A DNA stretch of 64,000 nt from Pseudomonas sp. PDM16 (lineage in GTDB: Bacteria > Pseudomonadota > Gammaproteobacteria > Pseudomonadales > Pseudomonadaceae). The stretch spans positions 682,001-746,000 of the forward strand of contig NZ_JACVAM010000001.1 of assembly GCF_014851865.1 (NCBI RefSeq), read 5' to 3'. This document shows, piece by piece, positions 9,758-19,161 of this stretch; the first letter of the stretch is position 1, and each line of letters starts with the position of its first letter. The position numbers and the translations under genes are program-made. Under the pieces are notes generated by a model, which saw only the letters and a list, made by a program, of their open reading frames with translations, had not been told where the DNA came from and made no database searches.

Positions 9758-10795
9758 CTACAGCTTCAGCTCGACCGGCCAGGTGTCCGACAGGCGATAG
9801 CCGGTCGGCCACGGATCGCTCGGATCGAGCAGGTGCTGGTGCGTGCCGGTGATCCAGGCGCGCCCGGACAGGCAGGGGTAAATCGCAGTACGACCGGCGA
9901 CTTCGGTCAGCGAGTCGATGCGGCAATGGAACTCCGAACCGATGATCGAGCGGCCGATGAAGCGCTCGCCCACCGCCAGTTGACCCTTGGCGTGCAGCAC
10001 CGCCATGCGCGCCGAGCAACCGGTGCCGCACGGCGAACGGTCGATCTTGCCGGGGCGGATCACCACCGCATTGGCGCCGGTGGCGATGCCGTTCTCGCGC
10101 ACCACCGGGGCGGCGATCTGGCAGAAGGAGATATGGCTCCAGTCCGGATTCAGCGGATGGCTGAAGCCGAGCTGCTGGTTGGCCGCCCGGGTGATCTTCA
10201 GCCCGGTGGCGACCAGATCCGCCGCCTCGTCCGGGGCGATGGAAAAGCCCAGCTTGTGTGCGTCGACGATGACGAAGCTGTCACCGCCATAGGCGGTGTC
10301 CACCTGCAGCGAGCCGATGCCTTCGACCTCGATCCAGGCGTCGAGCTTGTCGGCGAAGGACGGTACGTTCTTCACCTCGACACGTTCGGCCTTGCCGTCC
10401 TTGCAGTCGGCGACCACTTCCACCAGACCGCCAGGGGCTTCCAGGGTCAGCCGGGTCTGCGGTTCGGTCATCGGCAGGATGCCGCTGTCGAGTAGCACCG
10501 TGGCCACGCACAGCGAGTTGGAGCCGGACATCGGCGGTACGTCGGCCGGCTCCATGATGATCCAGCCCATCTGCGCTTTCGGATTCTTCGCCGGGACCAG
10601 CAGGTTGACGTGGCGGAACACGCCGCCGCGCGGCTCGTTGAGCACGAAGTTGCGCAGGAAGTCGTCCTGTTCGATCCAGCGCGACTGCTGCCACAGGGTA
10701 TCGCCCGGCGGGGGGGTGACGCCGCCGACGATGACATCACCCACCTCGCCCTCGGCGTGGCAGCTGACTACATGAATGACCTTACTGGAGCGCAC
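9758..10795 (-). CDS. Proline racemase family protein, Ser/Cys type (probable 3-hydroxyproline epimerase)
   Basis: A 345-aa homologue of proline racemase and 4-hydroxyproline 2-epimerase. The second catalytic residue is present (Cys256 in DRSPCGTG). At the first catalytic position the usual MCGH is PMSGSNS, with Ser90. Family work links Ser/Cys pairs to hydroxyproline epimerisation; with lhpI (cis-3-hydroxyproline dehydratase) four genes upstream, trans/cis-3-hydroxyproline interconversion is a good guess but is inference. GTG start at 10795 with GAGG 8 nt upstream. It is immediately downstream of the ABC transporter genes (12-bp gap), so it belongs to the transporter-lhpI operon. Confidence 0.8.
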   Translation of the reverse strand: MRSSKVIHVVSCHAEGEVGDVIVGGVTPPPGDTLWQQSRWIEQDDFLRNFVLNEPRGGVFRHVNLLVPAKNPKAQMGWIIMEPADVPPMSGSNSLCVATVLLDSGILPMTEPQTRLTLEAPGGLVEVVADCKDGKAERVEVKNVPSFADKLDAWIEVEGIGSLQVDTAYGGDSFVIVDAHKLGFSIAPDEAADLVATGLKITRAANQQLGFSHPLNPDWSHISFCQIAAPVVRENGIATGANAVVIRPGKIDRSPCGTGCSARMAVLHAKGQLAVGERFIGRSIIGSEFHCRIDSLTEVAGRTAIYPCLSGRAWITGTHQHLLDPSDPWPTGYRLSDTWPVELKL

Positions 10796-10807
10796 GGCGT
10801 TGGCCTC

Positions 10808-11530
10808 TTAGTTGACGGATTTGAGGAAATCGGCGGTTTCCGGCCGCTGTGGGTTGCCGATGACCTGCTCGGGCGAGCCGATCTCATGCACCAGGCCATT
10901 GCGGAAGAACGCCACGCGGTCGGACACGTCACGAGCGAAGCGGATCTCGTGGGTGACCAGGATCATGGTCATGCCTTCCTCGGCGAGCAGGCGCATGGTG
11001 TCCAGCACCTCGCCCACCAACTGCGGATCAAGGGCGCTGGTGGCTTCGTCGAACAGCATGTAGTCAGGACTCATGGCCAGCGCGCGGGCGATGGCCATGC
11101 GTTGCTGCTGGCCACCGGAGAGCTTGTTGGGGAACACCTTGAACTTGTCGCCCAGGCCCACGTGGGTAAGCTGCTTGACGGCCATGGCTTCGGCTTCTTC
11201 CTTGCTCAGGCCGAGCACCTTGCGCGGCGCCAGCATGACGTTCTCCAACACGGTCAGGTGCGGGAAGGCATTCCACTGCTGGAACACGATGCCGATCTTC
11301 TGCCGCAGCTTGTTCAGATCGGTGCCCGGTGCATGCACCTCGGTGCCGTCGACGCGGATACTGCCCTTCTGGATCGGCTCCAGGCCGTTGATGCACATCA
11401 GCAGAGTCGACTTGCCGGAGCCGGAGCCGCCGATGATCGACACCACCTCGCCTTTTTCCACTGTCAGGCTGACGCCCTTGATGACTTCGAGGTCGCCGAA
11501 GGATTTATGGACGTTGTCGATCTCAATCAT
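10808..11530 (-). CDS. Polar amino acid ABC transporter ATP-binding protein
   Basis: A 240-aa cytoplasmic ATPase of the HisP/GlnQ type. Walker A is GGSGSGKST, the signature LSGGQQQRM, and Walker B ends LFDEATSALD. With two permeases and a periplasmic binding protein in the same operon it forms a complete uptake system. Its position inside the hydroxyproline island suggests hydroxyproline isomers as substrate. The start overlaps the stop of the upstream permease by 8 bp, indicating translational coupling. Confidence 0.92.
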   Translation of the reverse strand: MIEIDNVHKSFGDLEVIKGVSLTVEKGEVVSIIGGSGSGKSTLLMCINGLEPIQKGSIRVDGTEVHAPGTDLNKLRQKIGIVFQQWNAFPHLTVLENVMLAPRKVLGLSKEEAEAMAVKQLTHVGLGDKFKVFPNKLSGGQQQRMAIARALAMSPDYMLFDEATSALDPQLVGEVLDTMRLLAEEGMTMILVTHEIRFARDVSDRVAFFRNGLVHEIGSPEQVIGNPQRPETADFLKSVN

Positions 11531-12173
11531 TTTCCTGCCACCTTTTTTCCAGCCGGGCGCCCAGGCGGGCCACCACCAGGCTCATGACGTAATAGATGAG
11601 GCCGGCGATGCACAGCACCAGCAGCGGCTCTTGAATGCGGGTAACGATGGTCTGCGAGGCTCGCAACAGCTCGACGATGCCGATCCACATGACCAGCGCG
11701 GTGTCCTTCATCACCGACAGCACCAGATTGAGCCAGCCGGGGAACGCCACGCGGGTGGCGATCGGCAGCACGATGTGGCGCATGTCCTGCCAGTAGCTCA
11801 TGCCCAGCGAGCGTGAAGCGCGACGCAGGTTTGGTGGCACGGCGAGCACGCCACTGCGGACGATCTCGGTGCAGAACGACGCGGCATACACGCCGAGCAC
11901 GACGCAGCCGACAGCGAAGGCACTTATGTCGACCCCTGCGATGCTCTTCAGGGAGTTGAACAGGACGAACTGGATCAGCAGCGGCACGCTGCGGAACACG
12001 TCCAGCACCCAGGCCAGCGGCAAGGTGGCGCGGGGCAGGACGGAGCGCAGCAGGCCGAACAGCACGCCGGCAATGGTGCCGATCAGCATGGCGCCGACGG
12101 TCAGCTCCAGGGTGACCCAGGCGCCCTTGAGCAGGAACAGCAGGTCATTCGAGGTGAGACTGGTTTCGAACAT
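11523..12173 (-). CDS. Polar amino acid ABC transporter permease
   Basis: A 216-aa inner-membrane protein with about five membrane spans and the HisM/GlnP family loop near residues 125-150 (LRRASRSLGMSYWQDM) that contacts the ATPase. AAGGA lies 6 nt before the ATG. It overlaps the ATPase gene by 8 bp and follows the other permease after 13 bp. It probably forms a heterodimeric channel with that neighbour. Confidence 0.9.
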   Translation of the reverse strand: MFETSLTSNDLLFLLKGAWVTLELTVGAMLIGTIAGVLFGLLRSVLPRATLPLAWVLDVFRSVPLLIQFVLFNSLKSIAGVDISAFAVGCVVLGVYAASFCTEIVRSGVLAVPPNLRRASRSLGMSYWQDMRHIVLPIATRVAFPGWLNLVLSVMKDTALVMWIGIVELLRASQTIVTRIQEPLLVLCIAGLIYYVMSLVVARLGARLEKRWQEND

Positions 12174-12186
12174 GCTCAGTCCTTCC

Positions 12187-12852
12187 TCAGTAACGGAACA
12201 GGCGCCAGGCCATCAGGCGTGCGACGAGCACGATGGTCTTGGCGATCAGGTAATAGAGCACCGCCGCGATGGCGAAGTACTCGAAGGTGCGGAAGGTCTT
12301 CACGTTGAAGTCCTGGGTGACGCCGGTCAGGTCGTTGTTCAACCCGACGATCACGCCCAGCGACGTCATCAGCACCGCCCAGACCATCTGGTTGGACAGT
12401 GGGTAGAAGACGATGCGCAGCAGCTGCGGAATGATGATCATCCGGTAGGCCTGGAAGGCACTCATGCCCAGCGAGCGCGCCGCGCGCATCTGGGTATCGG
12501 GCACCGCCTTGAGGCCTCCGCGGAAGTTCTCCGCCAGGTAGCCGGCATTGTTGAAGGTGATACCGGCGAGCAGAGCGACCCACGAACTGACGTGTAGGCC
12601 GAAGCTGCCGAGACCAAAGTAGAGGATGTAGATCTGGAACAGCGACGGGGTGTTGCGGGCGATGGAGACCCAGGTGTTGGCGAAGTGCCGGGGCACCGGG
12701 TGCTGCATCTGCCGCATCACCGTCAGCAGCAGGGCGATCAGGGTACCGAAGAGCATCGACAGGGCTGCCGTCTCCAGGGTGACCCAGGCGCCCGACAGCA
12801 TGTCGGGTAGCGCCTTGAGCGCTGTGCGCCAGTGGAAGGTGTAATCGAACAT
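12187..12852 (-). CDS. Polar amino acid ABC transporter permease
   Basis: A 221-aa inner-membrane permease of the HisQ/GlnP family with the EAA-like loop QMRAARSLGMSAFQ. It begins three bases after the lhpI stop, so the two are probably translated from one message. It pairs with the permease at 11523-12173. Confidence 0.9.
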   Translation of the reverse strand: MFDYTFHWRTALKALPDMLSGAWVTLETAALSMLFGTLIALLLTVMRQMQHPVPRHFANTWVSIARNTPSLFQIYILYFGLGSFGLHVSSWVALLAGITFNNAGYLAENFRGGLKAVPDTQMRAARSLGMSAFQAYRMIIIPQLLRIVFYPLSNQMVWAVLMTSLGVIVGLNNDLTGVTQDFNVKTFRTFEYFAIAAVLYYLIAKTIVLVARLMAWRLFRY

Positions 12853-12855
12853 CGA

Positions 12856-14625
12856 TCAGCGATTTCCTTGGGGTTGGTTGTGGCCCAGCCAGGCCGGGAG
12901 TTGTCCTTGGTTGTACCCGGTGCAGGCGGCCTCGACGCAGGCGGCGAGGCTGCCGAAGTGCACGCGCCGGCCGACGAGGCCGGGGGCGTAGTGGGCGTAC
13001 TTGCCCGAATTGGTCATCAGGGTGGTGCTACTCGGAGGTACCACGGGTTCGCCGAGCATGCACCAGCAGGTGTCGGTCACCAGTCGCGCCCCGAATCCTT
13101 CCAGCGTAGCCACATGCCCGGCTCGCGCCGCCCGTTCATACACGGCGCGCCCGCAGGTCACTACCAGAGCCGTGTCCGGATGCTTGTTGCGTCCCTCGCA
13201 CAATTTGGCCAGGGCGGCCAGTTCGTGGCTGGAGAAGTGCGGGTTGCCCAGGGCCACCAGCTCGACGCGAGGTGATTCGGCGCTGTTGAGTTCCCACCAG
13301 CTGTCCAGCAGGTCGGCGATGGTTACGCGCAGGTGCTTGGCCGGCGCCTTGCCACCGAGGGCACTGGCTATATCCGGCGCCTCCGGGGTGATGCCGGCGA
13401 TATGGAACATGGGCGCCGCCGAGGTGGTAGCGAAGGCGGCACCGAAGGCCTTGAGCGCATCGCTGTCGGCGGCGCTGCGCTCCAGACCGCAGAGCAGGGG
13501 AATATCGCTGCCGGCCAGCAGGCCGACGTGGTAGCCGAGCAGCGGCCAGAAGCTGTCGTCCGGCTCCTGCGGCGCTTCCACTTCGATCAGCAGGCTGGCG
13601 TGGCGGCCCTCGTCCAGATGGCTGCCGCTGCGCGGCGCACGGCCGGTGAGGGCGATGCAGATATCCAGGTAGTCCGGGTACTTGAGGGTACGGGCGCCGA
13701 GCACGCTGTTGGCGTACACCACGGCGTTGGACTCGGCCCAGACGATCTGCTCGCCGACCTTGGGCGCGCTGTCCAGCAGGTAGGGTGCACAGGTGTAGCT
13801 GAGCGCCGCACCCATGGCCATGTACACGTCGCCGAGGGCGCTGGCCGGCTCGCCGAACGCTGGGTCGATGCCGAGTGCACGCCACTGGCGCTGGTCCACC
13901 GAGATCGAATTGAGGGTAGTGGGTACGCAGACCCGGCCGCCCCAGTCCAGCAACTGCTGGGCGAAACGCAGGCAGGCAGGGCCGGTGTAGATGCAGCCGT
14001 CGATATGCGCCTGGGTCACGTCGAGCAGCTCGCTAGCGCCTTGCAGCTCGGCCATGCGCAGCACCAGCTGCATGGCCACCTGGGCCGCCTTGCCATGCTC
14101 GCCAGCGAGAATGGCGAGGTCGTGTTCGCTAAGGGAGATACCGCTTGGCTGGGTATCGTCATGGGCAATAGGTTCGGCGCGCCAGTCGTCATCGGGTAGG
14201 CTGCTGAAGAGTTGCAGGCGCTCGCCGTCGATGCGGGCGATGGTGCCGGCATGACGCTCCAGCTGGGCGAAGGCCGCATGGCCGATGCACAGCACCGGTA
14301 GCTGGACGCCGAATACGTGCTCGGCGACCAGGGCGCCGAGGCTGAGAATCTCGTCGGGCTCGGCCAGCACCAGTGCCGCCGGTGCCGGACCGTTGAGGAT
14401 CAGCTCCAGCAAGACGCTGCTGCCAGTGCAGGAGCCGCGTCCGCTGGGAATGGCCAGTACGCGCCCGGCCAGGGATTGCCCGCTCAGCGGATGGTGTCGG
14501 TCGATCACCTCGCCGCTGAACGGGTCGACGCCGCCCCAGAAGCTCAGGCCAAGGTCGGCATACAGCAGAGGCCCTTGGCCTCTACCGCTCACCAGGCTAC
14601 GGCCGTCGATTCGTATTGCGGACAT
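12856..14625 (-). CDS. lhpI: Aconitase X: cis-3-hydroxy-L-proline dehydratase
   Basis: A long single-chain aconitase X in which the large (N-terminal) and small, swivelling (C-terminal) parts are fused in about 589 aa. Recognisable stretches are GRVCVPTTLNSISVD, PAFGEPASALGD, NSVLGARTLKYPDY and the C-terminal TNSGKYAHYAPG. LhpI has been shown to dehydrate cis-3-hydroxy-L-proline to delta1-pyrroline-2-carboxylate using a mononuclear iron centre, not a 4Fe-4S cluster. Two in-frame ATGs lie at 14631 and 14625; GGAG is 8 nt from the second, which I chose. It sits between the binding-protein gene and the permeases in one operon. Its product is the substrate of dpkA. Confidence 0.87.
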   Translation of the reverse strand: MSAIRIDGRSLVSGRGQGPLLYADLGLSFWGGVDPFSGEVIDRHHPLSGQSLAGRVLAIPSGRGSCTGSSVLLELILNGPAPAALVLAEPDEILSLGALVAEHVFGVQLPVLCIGHAAFAQLERHAGTIARIDGERLQLFSSLPDDDWRAEPIAHDDTQPSGISLSEHDLAILAGEHGKAAQVAMQLVLRMAELQGASELLDVTQAHIDGCIYTGPACLRFAQQLLDWGGRVCVPTTLNSISVDQRQWRALGIDPAFGEPASALGDVYMAMGAALSYTCAPYLLDSAPKVGEQIVWAESNAVVYANSVLGARTLKYPDYLDICIALTGRAPRSGSHLDEGRHASLLIEVEAPQEPDDSFWPLLGYHVGLLAGSDIPLLCGLERSAADSDALKAFGAAFATTSAAPMFHIAGITPEAPDIASALGGKAPAKHLRVTIADLLDSWWELNSAESPRVELVALGNPHFSSHELAALAKLCEGRNKHPDTALVVTCGRAVYERAARAGHVATLEGFGARLVTDTCWCMLGEPVVPPSSTTLMTNSGKYAHYAPGLVGRRVHFGSLAACVEAACTGYNQGQLPAWLGHNQPQGNR

Positions 14626-14650
14626 CGTCATCTCTCCGGGGCGCGCGTGA

Positions 14651-15469
14651 TCAGTAGTACACGCCAGGCACTGTCAGGTTGGCCGGCTTGATCTCTTCGC
14701 CGACCCACTTCTTCCACAGCTCGTCGTAACGGCCGCTGCGGACCTGCTGGTTGACGAACAGGTTGAGGTAGTGGATCAGGCCGTACTCGTTGCGCTTGGC
14801 CGCCAGGGATACATAGTCGACGACGTATGGCGCGTCGCCAGCGACCTTCAGGCCCTTGTACTTGCCGGACTTGAGGGTGGCGGCAGCGACGGTGTTGGTC
14901 ACCACGGTGGCGTCGATGTGGCCCTGGGCCACGGCGAGGATGGTGTCGTTCTGCGACTGGTAGGCGCGGAAGCTGCCCTCGTTCCAGGCCTTCTGGTCTT
15001 TCTCCAGGGCGATGGCCTCGTAGGTGCCGCTGGTGTTGCCCAGCTTCTTGCCCTTGAGATCGGCGTAGCTGTTCACGCCGGCGTCCTCACGGGTCAGTAC
15101 GACCATCTGGAAGGCGAAGTAGGGCACGGTCATGCCCACGGTCTTGGCGCGCTCCAGGGTGTCGGAAGTGGAGGCGACAATCACGTCGGCACGGCCGGAG
15201 ACCAGCGCCGGGATACGATCCGGGAACGGGGTTTCGACCACTTCGGCATCGACGCCGAGGACCTTGGCCAGGTCGTTGCAGTAGTCCACGTCGAAACCGG
15301 CCGGATTGTTGTCGCCGTCACGGAAGCCCATGGGTGGGAAGTCCAGGGTCACGGCGCAGCGCAGCTTGCCGGACTCGATGATGTCATCGAGCTTGTCGGC
15401 CTGGGCGTTGGCGGCGAGGGAGGCGCTGAGGGCAGCGCCGAGGGCGATGGCGAGGGTCTTTCTATTCAT
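14651..15469 (-). CDS. Periplasmic amino-acid-binding protein of the ABC transporter
   Basis: A 272-aa solute-binding protein family 3 member with a Sec signal peptide ending near ANAQA. The SBP_bac_3 fold is marked by LRCAVTLDFPPMGF near the N terminus of the mature protein and DVIVASTSDTLERAK in the middle. I chose ATG 15469 because GAGG lies 6 nt upstream; the ATG at 15481 lacks a site. It is first in the transporter-lhpI operon, with a GntR-type palindrome 54-67 bp upstream. Confidence 0.9.
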   Translation of the reverse strand: MNRKTLAIALGAALSASLAANAQADKLDDIIESGKLRCAVTLDFPPMGFRDGDNNPAGFDVDYCNDLAKVLGVDAEVVETPFPDRIPALVSGRADVIVASTSDTLERAKTVGMTVPYFAFQMVVLTREDAGVNSYADLKGKKLGNTSGTYEAIALEKDQKAWNEGSFRAYQSQNDTILAVAQGHIDATVVTNTVAAATLKSGKYKGLKVAGDAPYVVDYVSLAAKRNEYGLIHYLNLFVNQQVRSGRYDELWKKWVGEEIKPANLTVPGVYY

Positions 15470-15522
15470 GTGCAGCCTCATGTCTGTCTGATGGTTGGCA
15501 GATGAAACAGATGTATCTTGAA

Positions 15523-15536
15523 TTTCGTATACGATA
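15523..15536. promoter_or_regulatory. GntR-type operator upstream of the lhp transporter operon
   Basis: TTTCGTATACGATA differs by one base from the perfect palindrome at 9644-9657. It lies 54-67 bp upstream of the binding-protein ATG, inside the 270-bp gap between this gene and the end of lhpR. Confidence 0.68.
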
Positions 15537-15741
15537 TTTACTTTGCAAGCCCTATGCCGGATCGCCCGTTCCAGACGGCACGAACGCGCCAGCCCCCGTC
15601 GCGTATGGCCGCAATGGCCAGATCAGCGAGACGGAGGGGTGGCTATCAGACTAGTCGGGCGATTTCGTGACTGCAGGGTGTTACATAAGGAAGCACGGTC
15701 GCCTCACCGTGCCCCCAAACGGAACACGGCTGGCAGAAGCC

Positions 15742-16494
15742 TCAGCGAGTGCGGTGGGAATCGCGGTACTGGCTGGGGGATAGGCCAGTGAGAGCCTTGA
15801 ACTGGCGACTGAAGGCGCTGTGGTCGGTGTAACCGCAGCGCAGGGCGATCTCGGTGATCGGCAGCTCACCAAGTAGTAGTTGTGAGGCCGCGCCCAGGCG
15901 AGCCTTGTGGATCATCTGCCGTGGGGTGAGCTGGAAGATGCGCTTGCAGTGGCGCTCCAGCTGCGCCACCGAGAGTCCGGCGATGGCGGTCAGCTCGGCC
16001 AGGCTGATCGGCTGGGCATAGTGCCGGCGGATATGTTCGTCCACCGCCGCCAGCTTCTGGTAGGCAGGGTGGGCGGCCTGGGCCGCCGGCAGGTCGCAGG
16101 AGATGCCGGCCATGCCGATGATGCGGCCTGCAGTGTCACGCAGGGCCAGCTTGTGGGTCAGGCACCAGCCGGGCTGGCGGCCGGGATAGAGGTGCAGTTC
16201 CAGCTGATCCTCAAGACCGTTGCCGGCATCCAGCACCTGCAGGTCCTGGGCGGTGTAGAGCGGGCCGAAGCGCGAGGGGAAGACCTCCTCGGCGGTGCGT
16301 CCGAGCAACTCGGATTTTTCCTTCACCCCGCAGCGGGTGGCCAGGGTCTGGTTGACCAGCACGTAGCGTGCCTGCGGGTCCTTGATGAAGAACACCACCC
16401 CGGGCATCACGTCGAGCAGCGGTGCGACGGCGCCGAGGCTGGCGAGCAGGGTGGGCAGGTCGGCGGGAGCGGATTGCGGCAGCAGGTCGAGCAT
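15742..16494 (-). CDS. lhpR: PAS-AraC family transcriptional regulator of hydroxyproline catabolism
   Basis: From ATG 16494 the protein is 250 aa. An N-terminal PAS-like sensor domain (about residues 15-130; GVVFFIKDPQARYVLVN) is followed by two AraC helix-turn-helix motifs (about 150-245; LAELTAIAGLSVAQLERH, then ITEIALRCGYTDHSAFSRQF). The position between lhpE and the transporter operon matches the LhpR activator of the P. aeruginosa hydroxyproline cluster. A TTG at 16557 would add 21 residues; neither start has a good ribosome binding site. It follows lhpE by about 90 bp on the same strand. The direct effector is not evident. Confidence 0.8.
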   Translation of the reverse strand: MLDLLPQSAPADLPTLLASLGAVAPLLDVMPGVVFFIKDPQARYVLVNQTLATRCGVKEKSELLGRTAEEVFPSRFGPLYTAQDLQVLDAGNGLEDQLELHLYPGRQPGWCLTHKLALRDTAGRIIGMAGISCDLPAAQAAHPAYQKLAAVDEHIRRHYAQPISLAELTAIAGLSVAQLERHCKRIFQLTPRQMIHKARLGAASQLLLGELPITEIALRCGYTDHSAFSRQFKALTGLSPSQYRDSHRTR

Positions 16495-16584
16495 GGAAGG
16501 GGTAGGGCATTGGCCGATGGAGCACCCATTCTGCGCAGCGGCGGGTGGCGGGGACAAGCGGCCGCCACCACCCGGGCTATGGGG

Positions 16585-17826
16585 TCAGTCCTTTGCCAAC
16601 CGCAGCAGCGTATCTATGCGTGCCGGGCTGAACGGCGGGCGCGGCGCCGGCGGTTGCCAGCCGAACAGCGCCTGGGCGGCACCGCCGCAGACACGGCCCT
16701 GGCAGGCGCCCATGCCACAGCGGCTGGCCATCTTGGCTTGGCTCCAGCCGTGGTGATCGACCACGGCCGATAGCGGCACGTCTTCGCAGCGGCAGATCAG
16801 GGTGTCCGACCTGGCCAGGTGCTTGACCTCGTCGCGCAGGGCGAAGGCGGCATTCAATGCAGTGGCGAAACCGTGCCAGCGCTGGCGCTGCGGCCACAGG
16901 CGCTGCGCCGCGTCGCGCTCGCCCGCCGCGGCATGGCCAGCGATGGCGCCTTCCACCAAGGCCTTTTCGCTGCCGCCGAAGCCGGTACTCTCGCCGGCCG
17001 CATAGTGATCGGCCAGGCTGGTGGCCTGCCAGGCATCGACGGCGATGGCGCTGTTATCGACACGGCAGCCCAGGGCTTGGCCGAGCTGCAGATTGGGGAT
17101 CAGGCCGAAGCCGCAGGCCAGGCGATCACAGGAGACTTCCCGGATCTGTCCGCCGATGTTCAGGCGCACCGCTTCCAGCCGGCCATCGCCCAGGGCTTCG
17201 AGCACATGGCTGCCCGCCCGATAGCCGGGATGGAACAGACCGAACGACTGCAGCAGTTTGTGTGGCCAGCGCGGCAGTTGCGCGGCGAAGCCGGCCACGG
17301 CCGACCAGCTCGCCTGTTCGGCGATGTTCAGCACCTGGGCGCCGTTTTCCTTCGCCGTGGCCGCACTGGCCAGCAGCAGCGGGCCGCTGCCAGCGATGAC
17401 GATGCGTTCGCCAGCCACCGGCATGCCGCCCTTGATCAGTGCCTGCAGGCCGCCGGCACCGGTAACACCGGGCAAGGTCCAGCCGGGGAAGGGCAGCAGC
17501 AGCTCGCGGGCGCCGGTGCAGATGATCAGTTTGTCGTATTCGATCACCCGGCCCTGCTCGGGGTCTTCCACCAGCAGCGCCTTGGGTCCGGCCAGGGCGA
17601 CCACGCGGGTGGCCGGCAGCAGTTCGATATTGGCCTGGGCCTCCAGGCGCTGGCGATGCTCGCGGGCCAGTGGCGGCAGGTGTGCCTGCGGACCGTCGCG
17701 CCAGATCTGTCCGCCGGCGGCGGGGTTGTCATCGAGCACGGCGATACGCGCGCCACTCGGCGCGGCGGCCAGGGCTGCGGCCATGCCGGCAGGGCCGGCG
17801 CCGATGATCAGGATGTCCACCTTCAT
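16585..17826 (-). CDS. lhpE: D-hydroxyproline dehydrogenase, FAD/NAD-binding alpha-type subunit
   Basis: A 413-aa pyridine nucleotide-disulfide oxidoreductase-like protein. It has an N-terminal GAGPAGMAAALAAA nucleotide-binding motif, a second GSGPLLLASAATA motif and a C-terminal cysteine cluster (LICRCEDVPL, GMGACQGRVCG) of the BFD-like 2Fe-2S type. With LhpB and LhpF it forms a heteromeric dehydrogenase that oxidises cis-4-hydroxy-D-proline to 1-pyrroline-4-hydroxy-2-carboxylate, like the hcnABC/octopine oxidase family. GGAG lies 8 nt before the ATG, and the start overlaps the lhpF stop (ATGA). Confidence 0.87.
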   Translation of the reverse strand: MKVDILIIGAGPAGMAAALAAAPSGARIAVLDDNPAAGGQIWRDGPQAHLPPLAREHRQRLEAQANIELLPATRVVALAGPKALLVEDPEQGRVIEYDKLIICTGARELLLPFPGWTLPGVTGAGGLQALIKGGMPVAGERIVIAGSGPLLLASAATAKENGAQVLNIAEQASWSAVAGFAAQLPRWPHKLLQSFGLFHPGYRAGSHVLEALGDGRLEAVRLNIGGQIREVSCDRLACGFGLIPNLQLGQALGCRVDNSAIAVDAWQATSLADHYAAGESTGFGGSEKALVEGAIAGHAAAGERDAAQRLWPQRQRWHGFATALNAAFALRDEVKHLARSDTLICRCEDVPLSAVVDHHGWSQAKMASRCGMGACQGRVCGGAAQALFGWQPPAPRPPFSPARIDTLLRLAKD

Positions 17827-18059
17827 GCTCGGCTCTCCACCTGCATGCCATCACGGCACAGGGTTTGGCAGGCCAGGCGGCGCTGACCGTCGATGGTCAC
17901 TCGGCATTCCTGGCAGATGCCCATGCCGCACACCGGCGCGCGGCGCTGGCCGCTGACCGAGGTACGGCTGGTGCCGTCGCCGCCGAGCATCAGCGCGGCG
18001 GCCACCGTGGTACCGGGCGCCACCTGCAGTGGGCGGCCGTCGAGGATCAGTTCAGGCAT
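17823..18059 (-). CDS. lhpF: D-hydroxyproline dehydrogenase, small 2Fe-2S subunit
   Basis: A 78-aa ferredoxin-like protein of the HcnA/SoxA type. The clustered cysteines (APVCGMGICQECRV, then a later Cys in RLACQTLCR) are expected to hold a 2Fe-2S cluster that passes electrons between the FAD subunits. GGAG is 9 nt upstream of the ATG. It overlaps lhpB by 8 bp upstream and lhpE by 4 bp downstream, so the three chains are translationally coupled. Confidence 0.85.
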   Translation of the reverse strand: MPELILDGRPLQVAPGTTVAAALMLGGDGTSRTSVSGQRRAPVCGMGICQECRVTIDGQRRLACQTLCRDGMQVESRA

Positions 18060-19161
18060 GCGCGCGGACTCCGGCGAAACGCTGCGGCAGATAGGGTTCC
18101 AGCGCCAGAGGCGCGGTTTCGCCCAGCAGTTGGGCGATCAGCAGGTCGGCGCTGCCTGGCGCGGTGGTCACGCCGAGGCCTTCGTGGCCGACCGCCAGCC
18201 ACAGGCCGGGGCGTTGCGGGTGTTCGCCGAGCAGCGGCAGGCCGTCCGGGCTGGCGGCGCGGAAGCCGGTCCAGGCGCGGATGCCGTTGAGTTGGGCCAG
18301 GCTTGGCACGTAGTCGACGGCGCGCTGCAGCAGCTTCGCCAGCATCCATGGCTCGACTGCAGGATCGGTGGTGTTGAACTGCCGCGAGGCGCCGATGAAC
18401 AGCTGGCCGGTCGGGCGCGGCTGGATATTGGCGGCGGTCGATGGGCCCGTGGCGTTGTGCGCGCTGGTGACGTAGCCGAGCTCCACCAGGGTATGGCTGA
18501 TGCGCCCGGGATAGCGGTCGGTGATCAGCAGATGGCCCTTCTTCGGCTCGATAGGCAGTTCCGGGCACAGCTCCGTGACATGGGTGCCGCCAGCCAGGAC
18601 CACCGCCTGGGCGCTGAGCCAGCTGCCGTTTTCCAGACGCACGCGGTTGCCGTCGATCTCCACGACCAGGGCCTGGCGTTGTTCGATCAGCGGTTGGTCG
18701 AGCAACCAGCGGGCAGCGTTGGGCGCGTAGAGAATGCCGTCGCCGATGACCCGCAATCCGCCATGCAGGCCGTCGCGCAGTTCCGGTTCGGCATGGCGAA
18801 GAGCGTCGGCGCCGAGCAGCTCGCAATCCATGCCGTGGTCGCGCAGCACCTGGTACTTGGCCTCGGCTACCGCCATCTCCTCGGCATTGGCGGCCAGCCA
18901 CAGGGTGCCGTTCTGCCGGTAGGCGCAGTCGTCCGGCATATCGAGGGCCCAGTCGCGCCAGCGCTGCACCGAGTATTGGCTGATGGCCAGTTCGGCCGGG
19001 TTGTCGTCGAGCACGATCAGGTGGCCCATGCCGGCAGCGGTGGCGGCGCGCAGACCGGCATCCAGCACCAGCACGCGATGGCCACGTCGGGCCAGCTCAT
19101 GGGCGCAGGCGGCGCCGACGATACCGGCGCCGATGACGATGAAGTCGGCGCCGTCACTCAC
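18052..19161 (-). CDS. lhpB: D-hydroxyproline dehydrogenase, DadA-like FAD subunit
   Basis: A 369-aa FAD-dependent oxidoreductase of the D-amino-acid dehydrogenase (DAO) family with the N-terminal [17 protein letters not shown] dinucleotide-binding motif and the C-terminal [15 protein letters not shown] that closes the FAD site. It is the catalytic subunit for oxidation of cis-4-hydroxy-D-proline made by LhpA. GTG start at 19161, overlapping the lhpA stop by 4 bp (GTGA). It is the second gene of the lhpABFE operon. Confidence 0.88.
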   Translation of the reverse strand: MSDGADFIVIGAGIVGAACAHELARRGHRVLVLDAGLRAATAAGMGHLIVLDDNPAELAISQYSVQRWRDWALDMPDDCAYRQNGTLWLAANAEEMAVAEAKYQVLRDHGMDCELLGADALRHAEPELRDGLHGGLRVIGDGILYAPNAARWLLDQPLIEQRQALVVEIDGNRVRLENGSWLSAQAVVLAGGTHVTELCPELPIEPKKGHLLITDRYPGRISHTLVELGYVTSAHNATGPSTAANIQPRPTGQLFIGASRQFNTTDPAVEPWMLAKLLQRAVDYVPSLAQLNGIRAWTGFRAASPDGLPLLGEHPQRPGLWLAVGHEGLGVTTAPGSADLLIAQLLGETAPLALEPYLPQRFAGVRAHA

